IMG/VR virus record: IMGVR_UViG_3300030000_000661 | Coordinates: 1-33,979 of that record | Source: a virus | DNA: 33,979 nucleotides | Strand: one strand, 5' to 3' | Part shown: positions 1 through 7,105 of the stretch, piece by piece | How positions within the stretch are numbered: position 1 is the stretch's first letter | Layout: each line of letters opens with the position of its first letter | Notes under the pieces: generated by a model | Told to the model about the DNA's origin: nothing | Seen by the model: the letters and a program-made list of their open reading frames with translations, nothing else | Databases searched by the model: none | Position numbers and translations under genes: made by a program

Positions 1-1137
1 TCAGAACGCCAATTCGGCGCATACCTCCAGGTACTCGATCTTCTTTTCGCCGTGCCCCTCCTGATAGTGCTTCGTCATCTTCTCGTCTGCGTGCCCCATC
101 AGCGCCTGGATGTATTCCAGGGGGAATTTCTGTTGCTCATACAGCCAGGCGCCCAGTGCGCGGATCTCATGGAAAGTGGGGCGTTCGCCTGCCAGCACGT
201 GGTCGTAGGCGTGTGCCGCGTCCCTGGCCTTGCTGAACTCCTTGGTCAGGTAGTCAGGCGTTACCGAGGTCCAGTGGTCCTTGGCGTCGATCTGCTCCCG
301 CCTGCGGGCCTTGGGCTTGTAGTGGATGAGGTAGGGCGATGCGAGCGGTGAGCGCAGGCACTCCCCGACCACCTCCCGCAGCGCCGCACCCATGGTGATT
401 TTGAGGTGCACAGGGTTTTCATAGCCCTGGGTCTTGCCTGGCGAGACCGTGAGCGTGTTCTTCTCCATGTCGGCAGCTGACTTCAACCAGGTTACGATGT
501 CTTCCCGGCGCTGAAGGCTGGCCAGGGCCAGGCGGATTGCCCGCTTTAGCCAAGGCGGTGTGGTCACTGCATCGATGATCATCTTCAACCCGTCGGGCGT
601 GTGGCGCTGGCGCTTCTTCTCTGCCTCCTTCTTCACCAGGGTGAGCTCTGCGTTGTTACGCTCGGCCAGGCCCTTGGCTACCGCAAAGGCGAAGATCTGC
701 ACCCAGAGCCCTCGGTGCTTCGTGTAAGCGTTGTTGCTGAAGTTGTCGAGGTACTCGGCCATGGCCAACACATCCAGCTGGCCGATCAAGCGGTCACCCA
801 GATCCTGCCGGTACCGCTCGAGCTTGAACTTGATTTCCTCTAGGGTGCGGGCCGCGTATGACCGATCGGGCAACCACTCTTCTTCGAAGCGCGTCAGCAG
901 GTTGCTCACCATCGGCAAGCGGTCGCCAGTCAGAACAGCCAGTAGCGAGCCATCGTCTACGACCAGCTCAGCGAACTTGAGGTTCGCGGCCCTGGCCAGC
1001 TTGATTGCCTCCTCCAGAGGCCGGTTGATGCTGGTCATCACGCCGGTGACCGGGTTGCGGTACCGCCAATACTTCCCGTTCGGGTACAGGTTTGGCGGCA
1101 GCTTTCTGTTTTGCAGCGTGCGGGGCCGGGCTGCCAT
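1..1137 (-). CDS. int: Prophage tyrosine integrase
   Basis: Site-specific tyrosine recombinase that would integrate and excise the prophage at att sites outside the window. Residues ~12-50 resemble the lambda Int arm-binding domain (LPPNLYPNGKYWRYRNP), followed by a core-binding segment and a catalytic domain. Numbered from the ATG at 1137, the catalytic residues visible are Arg ~211 in LQRRED, His323/Arg326 in HEIR, His349 in MGH and Tyr358 in KHY. The length (378 aa) is normal and the gene is intact. A GTG three bases upstream (1140) is possible, but the ATG is better spaced from a GGAG. It starts on the stop of xis, so the two are translationally coupled at the distal end of the leftward pL operon. 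Confidence 0.95.
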   Translation of the reverse strand: MAARPRTLQNRKLPPNLYPNGKYWRYRNPVTGVMTSINRPLEEAIKLARAANLKFAELVVDDGSLLAVLTGDRLPMVSNLLTRFEEEWLPDRSYAARTLEEIKFKLERYRQDLGDRLIGQLDVLAMAEYLDNFSNNAYTKHRGLWVQIFAFAVAKGLAERNNAELTLVKKEAEKKRQRHTPDGLKMIIDAVTTPPWLKRAIRLALASLQRREDIVTWLKSAADMEKNTLTVSPGKTQGYENPVHLKITMGAALREVVGECLRSPLASPYLIHYKPKARRREQIDAKDHWTSVTPDYLTKEFSKARDAAHAYDHVLAGERPTFHEIRALGAWLYEQQKFPLEYIQALMGHADEKMTKHYQEGHGEKKIEYLEVCAELAF

Positions 1138-1370
1138 CACCCTATCTCCAGCATCTTGGCCAGCAGCGGGTCGCTCGAACCCATGATTGCTGCCTGCACA
1201 TCGACGAAATACATCCCGCCTTTTACCTCTCCTATCACTTCGCCTTCCTCAATCCATTTTTTCAACTGCTGCAGGCTCGGCTTCCCGCCGACGTACCGCA
1301 ACTTCCTGTATTCACCGGCCTCCATGAGGCGCGGCAGCTTGACCGTAATCTGGGCCAGGACTTTTGCCAT
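1137..1370 (-). CDS. xis: Excisionase-like protein (Xis)
   Basis: A 77-residue protein directly upstream of and overlapping int. Its centre (PSLQQLKKWIEEGEVIG followed by GGMYFVD) matches the winged-helix pattern of small phage excisionases: a recognition helix with Lys-Lys-Trp, then a Gly-Gly-x-Tyr-Phe-Val wing. Xis proteins bend att DNA and direct the integrase toward excision. The position agrees with this. Assigned by motif and context only. Confidence 0.8.
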   Translation of the reverse strand: MAKVLAQITVKLPRLMEAGEYRKLRYVGGKPSLQQLKKWIEEGEVIGEVKGGMYFVDVQAAIMGSSDPLLAKMLEIG

Positions 1371-1408
1371 GATGATGCTCCGCGCCGCGCTGGGCGGCAG
1401 AAGGTGGG

Positions 1409-1600
1409 TTACAAGTTGATGACCTGGCTATTAGGGTCGAAAGGCTTGCCATCAGGATCAGGCACAAGAGCCGGGACGTTCTTTCGGATAAATTCGTCGA
1501 AGCACTGCGGACAACTGATCGTGTTCGCGGTGCGAAGTTGGGTGTGTCCGGTGTATCCGCACACCAGGCACTTCATTGCAGTCGGGATAACGTAGGACAT
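1409..1600 (-). CDS. Small zinc-ribbon protein
   Basis: 63 residues with two Cys-x2-Cys knuckles (CLVCG near residue 11 and CPQCF near residue 30) separated by ~17 residues, a zinc-ribbon arrangement. The C-terminal half is acidic and polar. A GAGGA ribosome site precedes the ATG. It lies in the leftward early operon just upstream of xis. Function is unknown; small zinc ribbons of this type are common phage early proteins and may bind nucleic acid or a host protein. Confidence 0.65.
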   Translation of the reverse strand: MSYVIPTAMKCLVCGYTGHTQLRTANTISCPQCFDEFIRKNVPALVPDPDGKPFDPNSQVINL

Positions 1601-1768
1601 ACGAATTCCTCGCCCGCCATCGGCGGCAGGCTGTTCAGATTATTGAGTGGGTTGTTTCAGAACTTTCTGATGTTCGCAGGCGTTGCGCCTGGCTATCGTT
1701 AATGCGCTCGCCCAGCTTATGTCTTGCCTACTGCCGATGGCTGACCGTCAAAGGGCCGGGCGGGCTCT

Positions 1769-1951
1769 TCACCTCTTGTATCCGCCGCTGATGCGGTCGG
1801 CAATTCCTTCCAGCTTCTCCGCCATCCCCCACATATCGTTGTTGTCGCGACGGGATACGACCTTGCAACGGGCAACGTTGCGGCCGATCAAGATCCATGC
1901 AGCCAACCTGATCAACCAGGCCTCGGCCTTTCTGCGAAAGAACCTGTTCAT
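1769..1951 (-). CDS. Small basic phage protein, hypothetical
   Basis: 60 residues. An Arg-rich N-terminus (MNRFFRRK) is followed by a short hydrophobic stretch (AWLIRLAAWILIG), suggesting a membrane-associated or amphipathic helix, and then a basic tail. Its ATG overlaps the stop of a 17-codon ORF upstream as ATGA, which supports coupled translation within the leftward operon. Family not recognised. Confidence 0.5.
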   Translation of the reverse strand: MNRFFRRKAEAWLIRLAAWILIGRNVARCKVVSRRDNNDMWGMAEKLEGIADRISGGYKR

Positions 1952-2001
1952 GGCTTCGGCCCCGTGTAGATCAGGTAGAGCATGTAGGAGAGGGCGATCA
2001 T
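1948..2001 (-). CDS. 17-residue hydrophobic micro-ORF bridging two genes
   Basis: Reads MIALSYMLYLIYTGPKP. Its ATG overlaps the stop of the 195-residue gene (ATGA at 1998-2001), and its own TGA overlaps the ATG of the 60-residue gene (ATGA at 1948-1951). Perfect four-base overlaps at both ends fill the gap between the neighbours with no non-coding base. The peptide is almost entirely hydrophobic and could span or dip into the membrane. Either a real microprotein or a coupling element that passes ribosomes to the next gene. Confidence 0.45.
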   Translation of the reverse strand: MIALSYMLYLIYTGPKP

Positions 2002-2585
2002 GGGGTCACCCGTGCAGCCGCGATTTCATCAATAAGCGATTGCGGGAGAGAGGCGACAAACTCGCCTTGCGACCACGATAGTGGCTCGGACTGGCGGATC
2101 ATTTCGTTCAGCAGCTCGAATGCCGCAAGCAACTGGTCGTCGCGGATCTCGCCGTCCTCCGGCAGGTCATCACAGAAGTGATCTGCCGGGTCGATTTGAC
2201 TGGGGTAGTTCGGTTCGCAGATGCAGAGCTGCAGTTCGTCCAGATCAATATCGCTGTCGATGAGGTAGTCGCGCAGACTGTCTTCGTCGAAGAAGTACTG
2301 GTCGCCGTCGAAGAACACCAGCGGTTCGCCGGTCCACTCCTTGACCGGCATTGCTGCGAATTTTGCTTGGCGACGGGCGTGGTGACACTCATTGCAGGAA
2401 CGGTTCACTTCATAGATCGGGTGCTCAGGGTTCACATCGCAGCGGCGGTGAGTAGCTCCGCAGTAACGGGCAAGGTTTTCGTCGTCGCCGAAGAAGCGAC
2501 CGCCAGCGGAAACCCAGCCAGTAACCGTTTTGAGACTGGCCGCTTCCGGAGCGTCGTACATGATGATTGGCTTTTGTGCAGACAT
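1998..2585 (-). CDS. Phage early protein, hypothetical (195 aa)
   Basis: An acidic protein of 195 residues with a Gly-rich aromatic segment near residues 22-34 (TGWVSAGGRFFGDDE) and a Cys/His cluster near residues 42-70 (GATHRRC then SCNECHH) that could bind a metal. The C-terminal half is rich in Asp and Glu. An AAGGA ribosome site precedes the ATG. It heads a three-ORF coupled block in the leftward early operon. It resembles uncharacterised proteins of Pseudomonas phages; no function can be given. Confidence 0.7.
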   Translation of the reverse strand: MSAQKPIIMYDAPEAASLKTVTGWVSAGGRFFGDDENLARYCGATHRRCDVNPEHPIYEVNRSCNECHHARRQAKFAAMPVKEWTGEPLVFFDGDQYFFDEDSLRDYLIDSDIDLDELQLCICEPNYPSQIDPADHFCDDLPEDGEIRDDQLLAAFELLNEMIRQSEPLSWSQGEFVASLPQSLIDEIAAARVTP

Positions 2586-2708
2586 GACTTCGTCCTTGGC
2601 CGCTATAGCGGCTAACTTGAAAGGGATAGATGGCTTTGTGCCTCGATAGAGAATCCACCCGATTGGGTGTAAAAATATTGTTCAAATTCGTTCAAGGAGG
2701 GAGGGCGT

Positions 2709-2951
2709 GTGTCATACATTCGGGATGTGCCAATCGAACATGAATACCTCGGGCAGAAGGTGTTTCTGAAGTTCGAGTGGGAGCGGCCAAACGATGTGAC
2801 ACCGGTCCTTTTCCGGGTGATTGAGTCGAGCGAGATTCCCGGCTTTGGGAATGTGGCTGCGGAGATCGCCGGCCCGTGGGAGGACTACCAAGCCGCCATT
2901 GCTGAGGCTATGGCGGCGGCCCAGCGCCGGATCGACAGTCAGCTTCCATGA
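2709..2951 (+). CDS. Hypothetical 80-residue protein
   Basis: Rightward gene starting at GTG, chosen because a very strong ribosome site (AAGGAGG at 2694-2700) lies eight bases upstream. Small acidic protein with an aromatic N-terminal half (HEYLGQKVFLKFEWERP) and a C-terminal Ala-rich helix. It is divergent from the leftward 195-residue gene, with a ~120-base spacer between them that probably carries promoters. Family not recognised. Confidence 0.55.
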   Translation: MSYIRDVPIEHEYLGQKVFLKFEWERPNDVTPVLFRVIESSEIPGFGNVAAEIAGPWEDYQAAIAEAMAAAQRRIDSQLP

Positions 2952-2973
2952 CTGCCTCCCGGTCAGTTAAAAC

Positions 2974-3372
2974 CTATGTGCCTACTTTTCCAGAGTGGTT
3001 AACAATTTTGGTGTGCTCAGCCTGCTCCACGAGGCTAAGAAGAAGCTTGGCGTACGCATCAAGCTTTCTATGTTCAGCAGCTACCAATGGATGGAAAAGC
3101 TCTGTGAGGATTGTTGCGAGCTTTATGGCAACCTTCTCGTTTAGTTCTTTAACAGCTCCAGTTGAGCTACCTAATCGATAAATATTATTGTTTGGAATTT
3201 CCAAGGCGACTAACACGCCGTCAATAAATCCATCTATGAAACCGTCAAGACGCTCGCATTTACTGCGTACAGCCATTGCGTCCGGTGCGTTTTGATAGTT
3301 CCAGTGCACTTCAAAGTGCGCACCTTTTTTCTTGACCGATATTTTTTTGGGTAGCTCTAACTGGCGTTGCAT
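2974..3372 (-). CDS. Hypothetical 132-residue protein
   Basis: Start set at 3372 because a GGAGGAGG ribosome site sits just upstream; an earlier ATG at 3396 would place that site inside the gene. The N-terminus is basic (LPKKISVKKKG) and the rest is largely helical, with an odd duplication GFIDGFIDG near residue 47. It is more AT-rich than its neighbours, hinting at a later arrival. The 145 bases upstream (3373-3517) hold no gene and no clear signal. Function unknown. Confidence 0.55.
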   Translation of the reverse strand: MQRQLELPKKISVKKKGAHFEVHWNYQNAPDAMAVRSKCERLDGFIDGFIDGVLVALEIPNNNIYRLGSSTGAVKELNEKVAIKLATILTELFHPLVAAEHRKLDAYAKLLLSLVEQAEHTKIVNHSGKVGT

Positions 3373-3517
3373 GCTTCCTCCTCCATAACGATACATGTGC
3401 TGCCTTGCACAGGGGGATAAACCCTTAAATTCTTATCTTGAATGTGACCCTTGAGTAAAAATAGCTCCGTATCACGTAAGAGTCCGCTAAAAATGCTGCT
3501 GGGTGTTTCTTTTTAAC

Positions 3518-3907
3518 CTAATCCAGTGCCGCCCTTTCGACGGTGACCTGCTGAAGCCCCGCGATGCACTGCTCGATATAGTCGATGCAGGCGTAGACCC
3601 CTGCGGTGTTCTCGCAGCCCGACAGGGCTTTCAAGTCTTCTGGCAGGCTGAACAGCAACCCTTCCAGCACATCCACCCGCTCATCCGCTGCGGTCAGGCG
3701 ATGCTGCAGGGCCGCCTCGCGTGCAGTGATGTCCTCGAAGTGCTGTGCCAGCGTGCAAGCGAAGTCGCCGGCAAGGCGCTCGCTGATGTACTGGCGGTAG
3801 TCGTGGCGCTTGAGGACGGTCTTGAACAGGTTGGCGATATAGCCGCGGCCGCCGTCTGGGGTGTCCAGGTTGAACGCTGGCTCCGCTTGTTTGTTTCCTG
3901 TAGGCAT
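3518..3907 (-). CDS. Hypothetical helical protein (129 aa)
   Basis: Start at 3907 follows an AAGGA at a suitable distance; the longer reading from 3961 has no such site. Mostly helical, with a possible coiled coil in the second half (ITAREAALQHRLTAADERV) and two Cys in the C-terminal third. Divergent from the 78-residue gene at 3978, leaving 70 bases for two promoters. Unknown family. Confidence 0.55.
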   Translation of the reverse strand: MPTGNKQAEPAFNLDTPDGGRGYIANLFKTVLKRHDYRQYISERLAGDFACTLAQHFEDITAREAALQHRLTAADERVDVLEGLLFSLPEDLKALSGCENTAGVYACIDYIEQCIAGLQQVTVERAALD

Positions 3908-3977
3908 GAGGTGTCCTTGCCGGGCCAGGCCCAGGCGGTGGGTGCTACGATGGCGTCTCACTCAAACGAGCAAGCCC

Positions 3978-4214
3978 ATGACAAAGCACGATATTTATGA
4001 TGAGCACGAAGGCTTTCAGCTCTGGAACTACATGGAGTGCGAGAAGGACGAGGAGGGCCGGGAGACCTGGCGGATCAACGTCGAAGTGAAGCGGGGCGGC
4101 GAAGTGGTCGTGCCGGTTGTTGCGGGTGATCGCACCTACGTTGACCGTGGCCTGGCGCAGGTTGCCGGCCGAGAGCTGGGTGCCAAGCTGGTGTCTGCAA
4201 GCAAAGCCCGATAG
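3978..4214 (+). CDS. Hypothetical 78-residue protein
   Basis: Rightward gene, acidic N-terminus (HDIYDEHEGFQLWNYMECEK), then a beta-rich middle and a Gly/Ala helix. Start placed at the ATG of MTKHD because upstream in-frame codons overlap the divergent gene. It ends 10 bases before the convergent leftward gene at 4225. Resembles small uncharacterised proteins of Pseudomonas prophages; no function assigned. Confidence 0.5.
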   Translation: MTKHDIYDEHEGFQLWNYMECEKDEEGRETWRINVEVKRGGEVVVPVVAGDRTYVDRGLAQVAGRELGAKLVSASKAR

Positions 4215-4224
4215 GCATTTCAGG

Positions 4225-4602
4225 TCAGGCGGCGTGAGTCGATTCTGGAATCCAGTCCGCAAAGCCGACCTTCGGAACGCCTGTCTTTGGATTGATGATC
4301 GGCTCGCCCTTTGCGTCGACCAGGACGGCCTTGGTCCTGATCTTCATGTCGCGGCAGGTAATGCTGCGCCGCGCCATATCGATGAATTGCTGCGCGTATT
4401 GGGGGGCATCGAAGAAAGGCGAAAGCCGAACGCTTTTATTGCCGGCCATAATCTTTGCGACCTGCACCTCTACAGCTGCCTCCCACTCGGCAATGGTCAG
4501 CTCGACTCGCTTGCCATCCACTGTCTTGATTGTCCCGGTGAATTCGCGGGCATCTTCTCGAGCCCAGTTCTCGCTCATTCCAAACACTGCGAAGGTGGTC
4601 AT
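4225..4602 (-). CDS. Hypothetical phage protein (125 aa)
   Basis: 125 residues with a good GGAG ribosome site. The centre reads VELTIAEWEAAVEVQVAKIM, then a Pro/Phe segment and a C-terminal VGFADWIPE. No membrane segment, no Cys cluster and no catalytic motif could be seen. Part of the leftward set of small early genes. Family known to me only as uncharacterised in Pseudomonas phages. Confidence 0.6.
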   Translation of the reverse strand: MTTFAVFGMSENWAREDAREFTGTIKTVDGKRVELTIAEWEAAVEVQVAKIMAGNKSVRLSPFFDAPQYAQQFIDMARRSITCRDMKIRTKAVLVDAKGEPIINPKTGVPKVGFADWIPESTHAA

Positions 4603-4697
4603 AGCTCTACTCCAGGCAGCCGATTGCCTCGCCGGCTGGCGTGATTCGTAAATTGGGTTGATGATTTGCGCTCAGCAAAAACCTGACGGTGACTGCG

Positions 4698-4883
4698 ATG
4701 AGCACGAAAACCGATGTGGAAGCGATACGCCTGATAGGCGATGAGGTTGTCCGGCTGCTGAGCCTTCCCGAAGAAAGGCTTGAGGCTGAGGTGCGCCAGG
4801 GGCTCAAGCTGATCGCTGACCTGGCCCGGTGGCGCGACCTGGCAGGCATATCAGCCCCCGAGCCTGCTGGCGCAGTTCGTTGA
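4698..4883 (+). CDS. Hypothetical 61-residue acidic helical protein
   Basis: Rightward small gene (MSTKTDVEAIRLIGDEVVRL...). A GGTGA seven bases upstream favours this ATG over a GTG at 4689. The sequence is one long acidic amphipathic helix region ending in a Pro-rich tail. It lies 50 bases upstream of another small rightward gene and may share its transcript. Function unknown. Confidence 0.45.
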   Translation: MSTKTDVEAIRLIGDEVVRLLSLPEERLEAEVRQGLKLIADLARWRDLAGISAPEPAGAVR

Positions 4884-4932
4884 TATGGGGTATTACGGGT
4901 GACCGGCATGGAGCCGGATCAAGGAGAGACTC

Positions 4933-5127
4933 ATGAGCAATCAGGCACAAATAGACGCGCTGGAACACCTATTGATTGCTGTTCTGAAAAGCACGCCCGG
5001 GGCCCCAAAAAAACATCTAGTCGAAACGGCACAAGGATCTTTGCTGGGAAGTGATGGTCCTGGAGGTCCAGCGCAGAAGTCTGCGGCAGTCGACTATCTC
5101 AACTACATCGCTTCCCGCATCGGTTAA
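4933..5127 (+). CDS. Hypothetical 64-residue protein
   Basis: Preceded by a strong AAGGAGA ribosome site nine bases from the ATG. Two helices (IDALEHLLIAVLKS and VDYLNYIASRI) flank a Gly-rich loop. It converges on and overlaps by four bases the leftward gene ending at 5124. Its composition fits a small phage protein; no function can be given. Confidence 0.55.
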   Translation: MSNQAQIDALEHLLIAVLKSTPGAPKKHLVETAQGSLLGSDGPGGPAQKSAAVDYLNYIASRIG

Positions 5128-5489
5128 TCGGGTCTTTCGATTTCGTCGTCAGGTTCAGGCGGGTCGTCGGCGAGTGACTTAAGGCCCGCAGCCCGGATGA
5201 TCTGCGACACCTTTTCAGTAACAACAAAAGGTGTCGTGACACACTTGAGCATCTGCGCCGCTGTTTCGAAGTCAGCGGCGATCACGTTGCGCAGGAGGGT
5301 CTGGTGCACTTCCTGCTGGTTGTTGAAGCCGTGCTGCTTCATCAGGCGCTTGAGGTCCTTCTTGAAGATACCGGCCACCTCAATCGTAAATTTCTCGACG
5401 CCCAAGGCAGCGTCCTTCGCCGCTGCCTTCTCGCGCTTGCGGCGCTGTTTGAGCGCCTCTGCTGTCGGCTCCTGCTGTTCCTCGGCCAT
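5124..5489 (-). CDS. Hypothetical phage protein, possible DNA-binding (121 aa)
   Basis: 121 residues: a Lys/Arg-rich helical N-terminus (LKQRRKREKAAAKDA), then FTIEVAGIFKKDLKRLMKQH, which looks like a strand followed by helices as in ribbon-helix-helix or replication-arrest type proteins, and an acidic tail. AGAGG ribosome site before the ATG. Member of the leftward early operon. DNA binding is inferred only from the basic N-terminus. Confidence 0.55.
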   Translation of the reverse strand: MAEEQQEPTAEALKQRRKREKAAAKDAALGVEKFTIEVAGIFKKDLKRLMKQHGFNNQQEVHQTLLRNVIAADFETAAQMLKCVTTPFVVTEKVSQIIRAAGLKSLADDPPEPDDEIERPD

Positions 5490-5570
5490 GGCCTACCTCT
5501 TCAATTCCACTCGCGGTCAGCACTGGCCATAGCTGCCGCCGGCGCTTATTCACTCTGTTGTTTATCCGCC

Positions 5571-5885
5571 TCAAGCCTGGTCACCGATGGTGATGCCGTT
5601 CTCGATGGCGATCATTTGCACGCGCTTCACCCTGATCGACATGGCTGTGCCGATCTGGGTGGCGGTGAGGCCTTTCTCGGCATGCTTGCGGACCTCTGGG
5701 GCCAGGCGCTTCCGTTCAGCGCGCAGGCGGTCCTGGTGGCTCGACGGGCCGTAGCCATTGATCTCGCCGCTCACGCCCTGGGCAATCTGCTGGGCGCTTC
5801 CACCACTTCCGAAAAAGGCGTCCATCTGACGGCCCAGCTCCGCGACGATTGCGTCGCGCGGGTTGGGCATGGGTGCACCAATCAT
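5571..5885 (-). CDS. HTH-like small phage protein (104 aa)
   Basis: The C-terminal half (KHAEKGLTATQIGTAMSIRVKRVQMIA) has the layout of a helix-turn-helix: helix, ATQIG turn, then a recognition-type helix with Arg and Lys. The N-terminal part is a Gly/Gln-rich linker. Its ATG overlaps the stop of the upstream gene by four bases (5882-5885), so both are translated together. Probably a DNA-binding accessory protein of the early operon; target unknown. Confidence 0.55.
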   Translation of the reverse strand: MIGAPMPNPRDAIVAELGRQMDAFFGSGGSAQQIAQGVSGEINGYGPSSHQDRLRAERKRLAPEVRKHAEKGLTATQIGTAMSIRVKRVQMIAIENGITIGDQA

Positions 5886-6151
5886 CGGGCACCCCCGGCC
5901 AGGCGGGCCGCCTGCGCTTCAAACTGGCTGGCCATGTCCACCGCGGCTTTGTAGATCCAGCGGAAGGCCTTCGTCTTCCCGGTGACCAGATCAACGATGT
6001 GGTAGGCATTGCCCACTGTCTGCACCTGGAAGCGCACTTGCTTCTCCGGCATCACCAGGTTGACGCGGCGGGCAAACTCTTCGCGGGCCATCTGGCTGCG
6101 AACCATCAGGGCGCCGAGGACTTCCCGGCGTTGTTGCATCAGTGGGTGCAT
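5882..6151 (-). CDS. Hypothetical phage protein (89 aa)
   Basis: 89 residues: basic helix at the N-terminus, a beta-rich middle (EKQVRFQVQTVGNAYHIVDLVTG, residues ~36-58), then a helix to the C-terminus. GAGG ribosome site at a good distance from the ATG. Coupled by a four-base overlap to the HTH-like gene downstream. Function unknown. Confidence 0.55.
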   Translation of the reverse strand: MHPLMQQRREVLGALMVRSQMAREEFARRVNLVMPEKQVRFQVQTVGNAYHIVDLVTGKTKAFRWIYKAAVDMASQFEAQAARLAGGAR

Positions 6152-6178
6152 GGCTGATACCTCGGTGTGGGGTTGCGT

Positions 6179-6292
6179 TTATTCGTCAGGGCCCTGACCG
6201 CTTGGTGGTTGCCGGTGGGCACAGAGGAGGGCGCTGACGGATAAATGCAGGCGAAAAAAAGCCCGATCGAAACCGGGCTTATGTTTTGTCAC
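6179..6292 (-). CDS. Possible 37-residue ORF containing a terminator hairpin
   Basis: GTG start with a GGAGG six bases upstream, running to TAA just before the 89-residue gene. It lies in what would otherwise be a 300-base gap between two leftward genes. Reads MTKHKPGFDRAFFRL..., where GFDRAFF is encoded by the terminator hairpin itself. Either translation past the hairpin regulates termination, or the ORF is incidental. Weak evidence beyond the ribosome site. Confidence 0.3.
   Translation of the reverse strand: MTKHKPGFDRAFFRLHLSVSALLCAHRQPPSGQGPDE
6253..6280 (-). terminator. Rho-independent terminator, leftward
   Basis: On the minus strand AAGCCCG pairs with CGGGCTT around an eight-base loop and is followed by a run of T. 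It lies between the LuxR-like gene and the rest of the pL operon, so it would gate leftward early transcription unless antiterminated, like tL terminators in lambda. Confidence 0.75.
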
Positions 6293-6451
6293 AAACGCCT
6301 CCGTACGTGACAAGCCAGCGGGGCCATGTGGGCTGCGCTGGTATGTGTGCGTTTACATGGCTGCCAATCCTCCGTGCCGGGGTAAGAGAAATCAGCTCAG
6401 CAGAACACCTCGAAAGAGACATTCGTGAGTAAGGGGCGCGCTGGTTTTTTG

Positions 6452-6766
6452 TTAAATTGGGGTGATGATCTGCAGTTTTATTGCCTCGGCAACCATTGCG
6501 GTTTGCCGAGTTACCTTGAGCTTGAACATTGCACAACTAAGCCGTTTTGAAACCGTACAAGGGGCCACTCCGGCAACCCTTGCTATTTCCTTCGCAGTAA
6601 ATCCTTCGGCGGTATACAGGAGGTACAGAACTTCTCTTGGTGCAAGTCCGCGCCCGAGGTGTCCTTTCCAATTTTTACTTACCAGTTCTTTGTCCATGGC
6701 CTGATCATAACTGCCGGTGCATCCCAAAGCACCCTCGTAAGAAGGTGCTTCAGTGATGCTGTCCAT
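6452..6766 (-). CDS. LuxR-type helix-turn-helix regulator, first gene of the pL operon
   Basis: 104 residues from the ATG at 6766 (another ATG at 6796 is possible). Residues ~40-82 form a LuxR/sigma-70 region 4-like HTH: LAPREVLYLL, then GFTAKEIARVAGVAPCTVSKRL, ending with a recognition helix. No receiver or ligand domain is present, so it is a stand-alone DNA-binding protein. It is the first gene downstream of pL and of a boxA-like site, the place occupied by antiterminator N in lambda. It could be an early activator or part of an antitermination switch; which one is not decided by sequence. Confidence 0.75.
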   Translation of the reverse strand: MDSITEAPSYEGALGCTGSYDQAMDKELVSKNWKGHLGRGLAPREVLYLLYTAEGFTAKEIARVAGVAPCTVSKRLSCAMFKLKVTRQTAMVAEAIKLQIITPI

Positions 6767-6935
6767 CCTACTGCCGCCAGGAGTGGCGGTGCGCATTGCT
6801 TGCCGGGTCGTTCACTCGGTTCAGGCGTCTCACCATCGAACAGTCGTACAGGTTTTTCCTGTCGTGGGCAGGCTTTCGGGCCTGTCTGCTCGCCGGTCGC
6901 CGGTAGAGGCAATGCGGTCTGTTGTTTGTTGCTTT

Positions 6936-6950
6936 GATTGTTAAAGAACG
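6936..6950 (-). promoter_or_regulatory. boxA-like antitermination site in the pL leader
   Basis: On the minus strand the leader reads CGTTCTTTAACAATC, close to the boxA element of rRNA leaders and lambda nut sites (core CTTTAACA). It is ~50 bases downstream of the predicted pL start and ~170 before the first gene. The rest of the leader (6767-7000) shows no convincing gene. Confidence 0.55.
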
Positions 6951-7000
6951 GCAAGCCCAAAGGCCCTGCGCAGTCACCAGCTAGCGAAAGCGATGAGATA

Positions 7001-7041
7001 ATTATTGCCTAAGGAATTATTAAAGGTCAATGCCTTAGGAA
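7001..7041 (-). promoter_or_regulatory. pL promoter with operators OL1 and OL2
   Basis: Minus-strand promoter: -35 TTGACC (7025-7030), 18-base spacer, -10 AATAAT (7001-7006). Two operators of the family TGCCTNAGGAA lie over it, at 7006-7016 (TGCCTAAGGAA) and 7031-7041 (TGCCTTAGGAA), with centres 25 bases apart. Repressor on either site would block leftward transcription into the LuxR-like gene and on to xis/int. The same motif occurs at the cI-cro divide. Confidence 0.75.
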
Positions 7042-7061
7042 ATAATAATTTCTATGGGCAC

Positions 7062-7088
7062 AAAAAAGCCCGCTCTTGGGGCGGGCTT
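7062..7088 (-). terminator. Terminator of the cI operon
   Basis: Stem AAGCCCGC/GCGGGCTT (7066-7073 with 7081-7088) and a seven-base loop; the minus strand then has TTTTTT. It ends the leftward cI operon just after the 311-residue gene and before pL, separating lysogenic from early leftward transcription. Confidence 0.85.
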
Positions 7089-7105
7089 CTTTTGCTGGTT
7101 GGTGT

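Noticed and set aside
1728-1772. 14-codon minus-strand ORF whose GTG overlaps the stop of the 60-residue gene
   Set aside because: The overlap is suggestive, but the ORF is very short, ends without coupling to another gene and has no motif.
6353-6358. ATG TAA start-stop pair behind a GGAGG on the minus strand
   Set aside because: Too short to be a gene; could be a ribosome-parking site, but nothing else supports it.
6679-6960. 93-codon minus-strand ORF in the pL leader (TTG start)
   Set aside because: Overlaps the LuxR-type gene by ~90 bases, starts within the boxA region and has no ribosome site; a leader role explains the stretch better.
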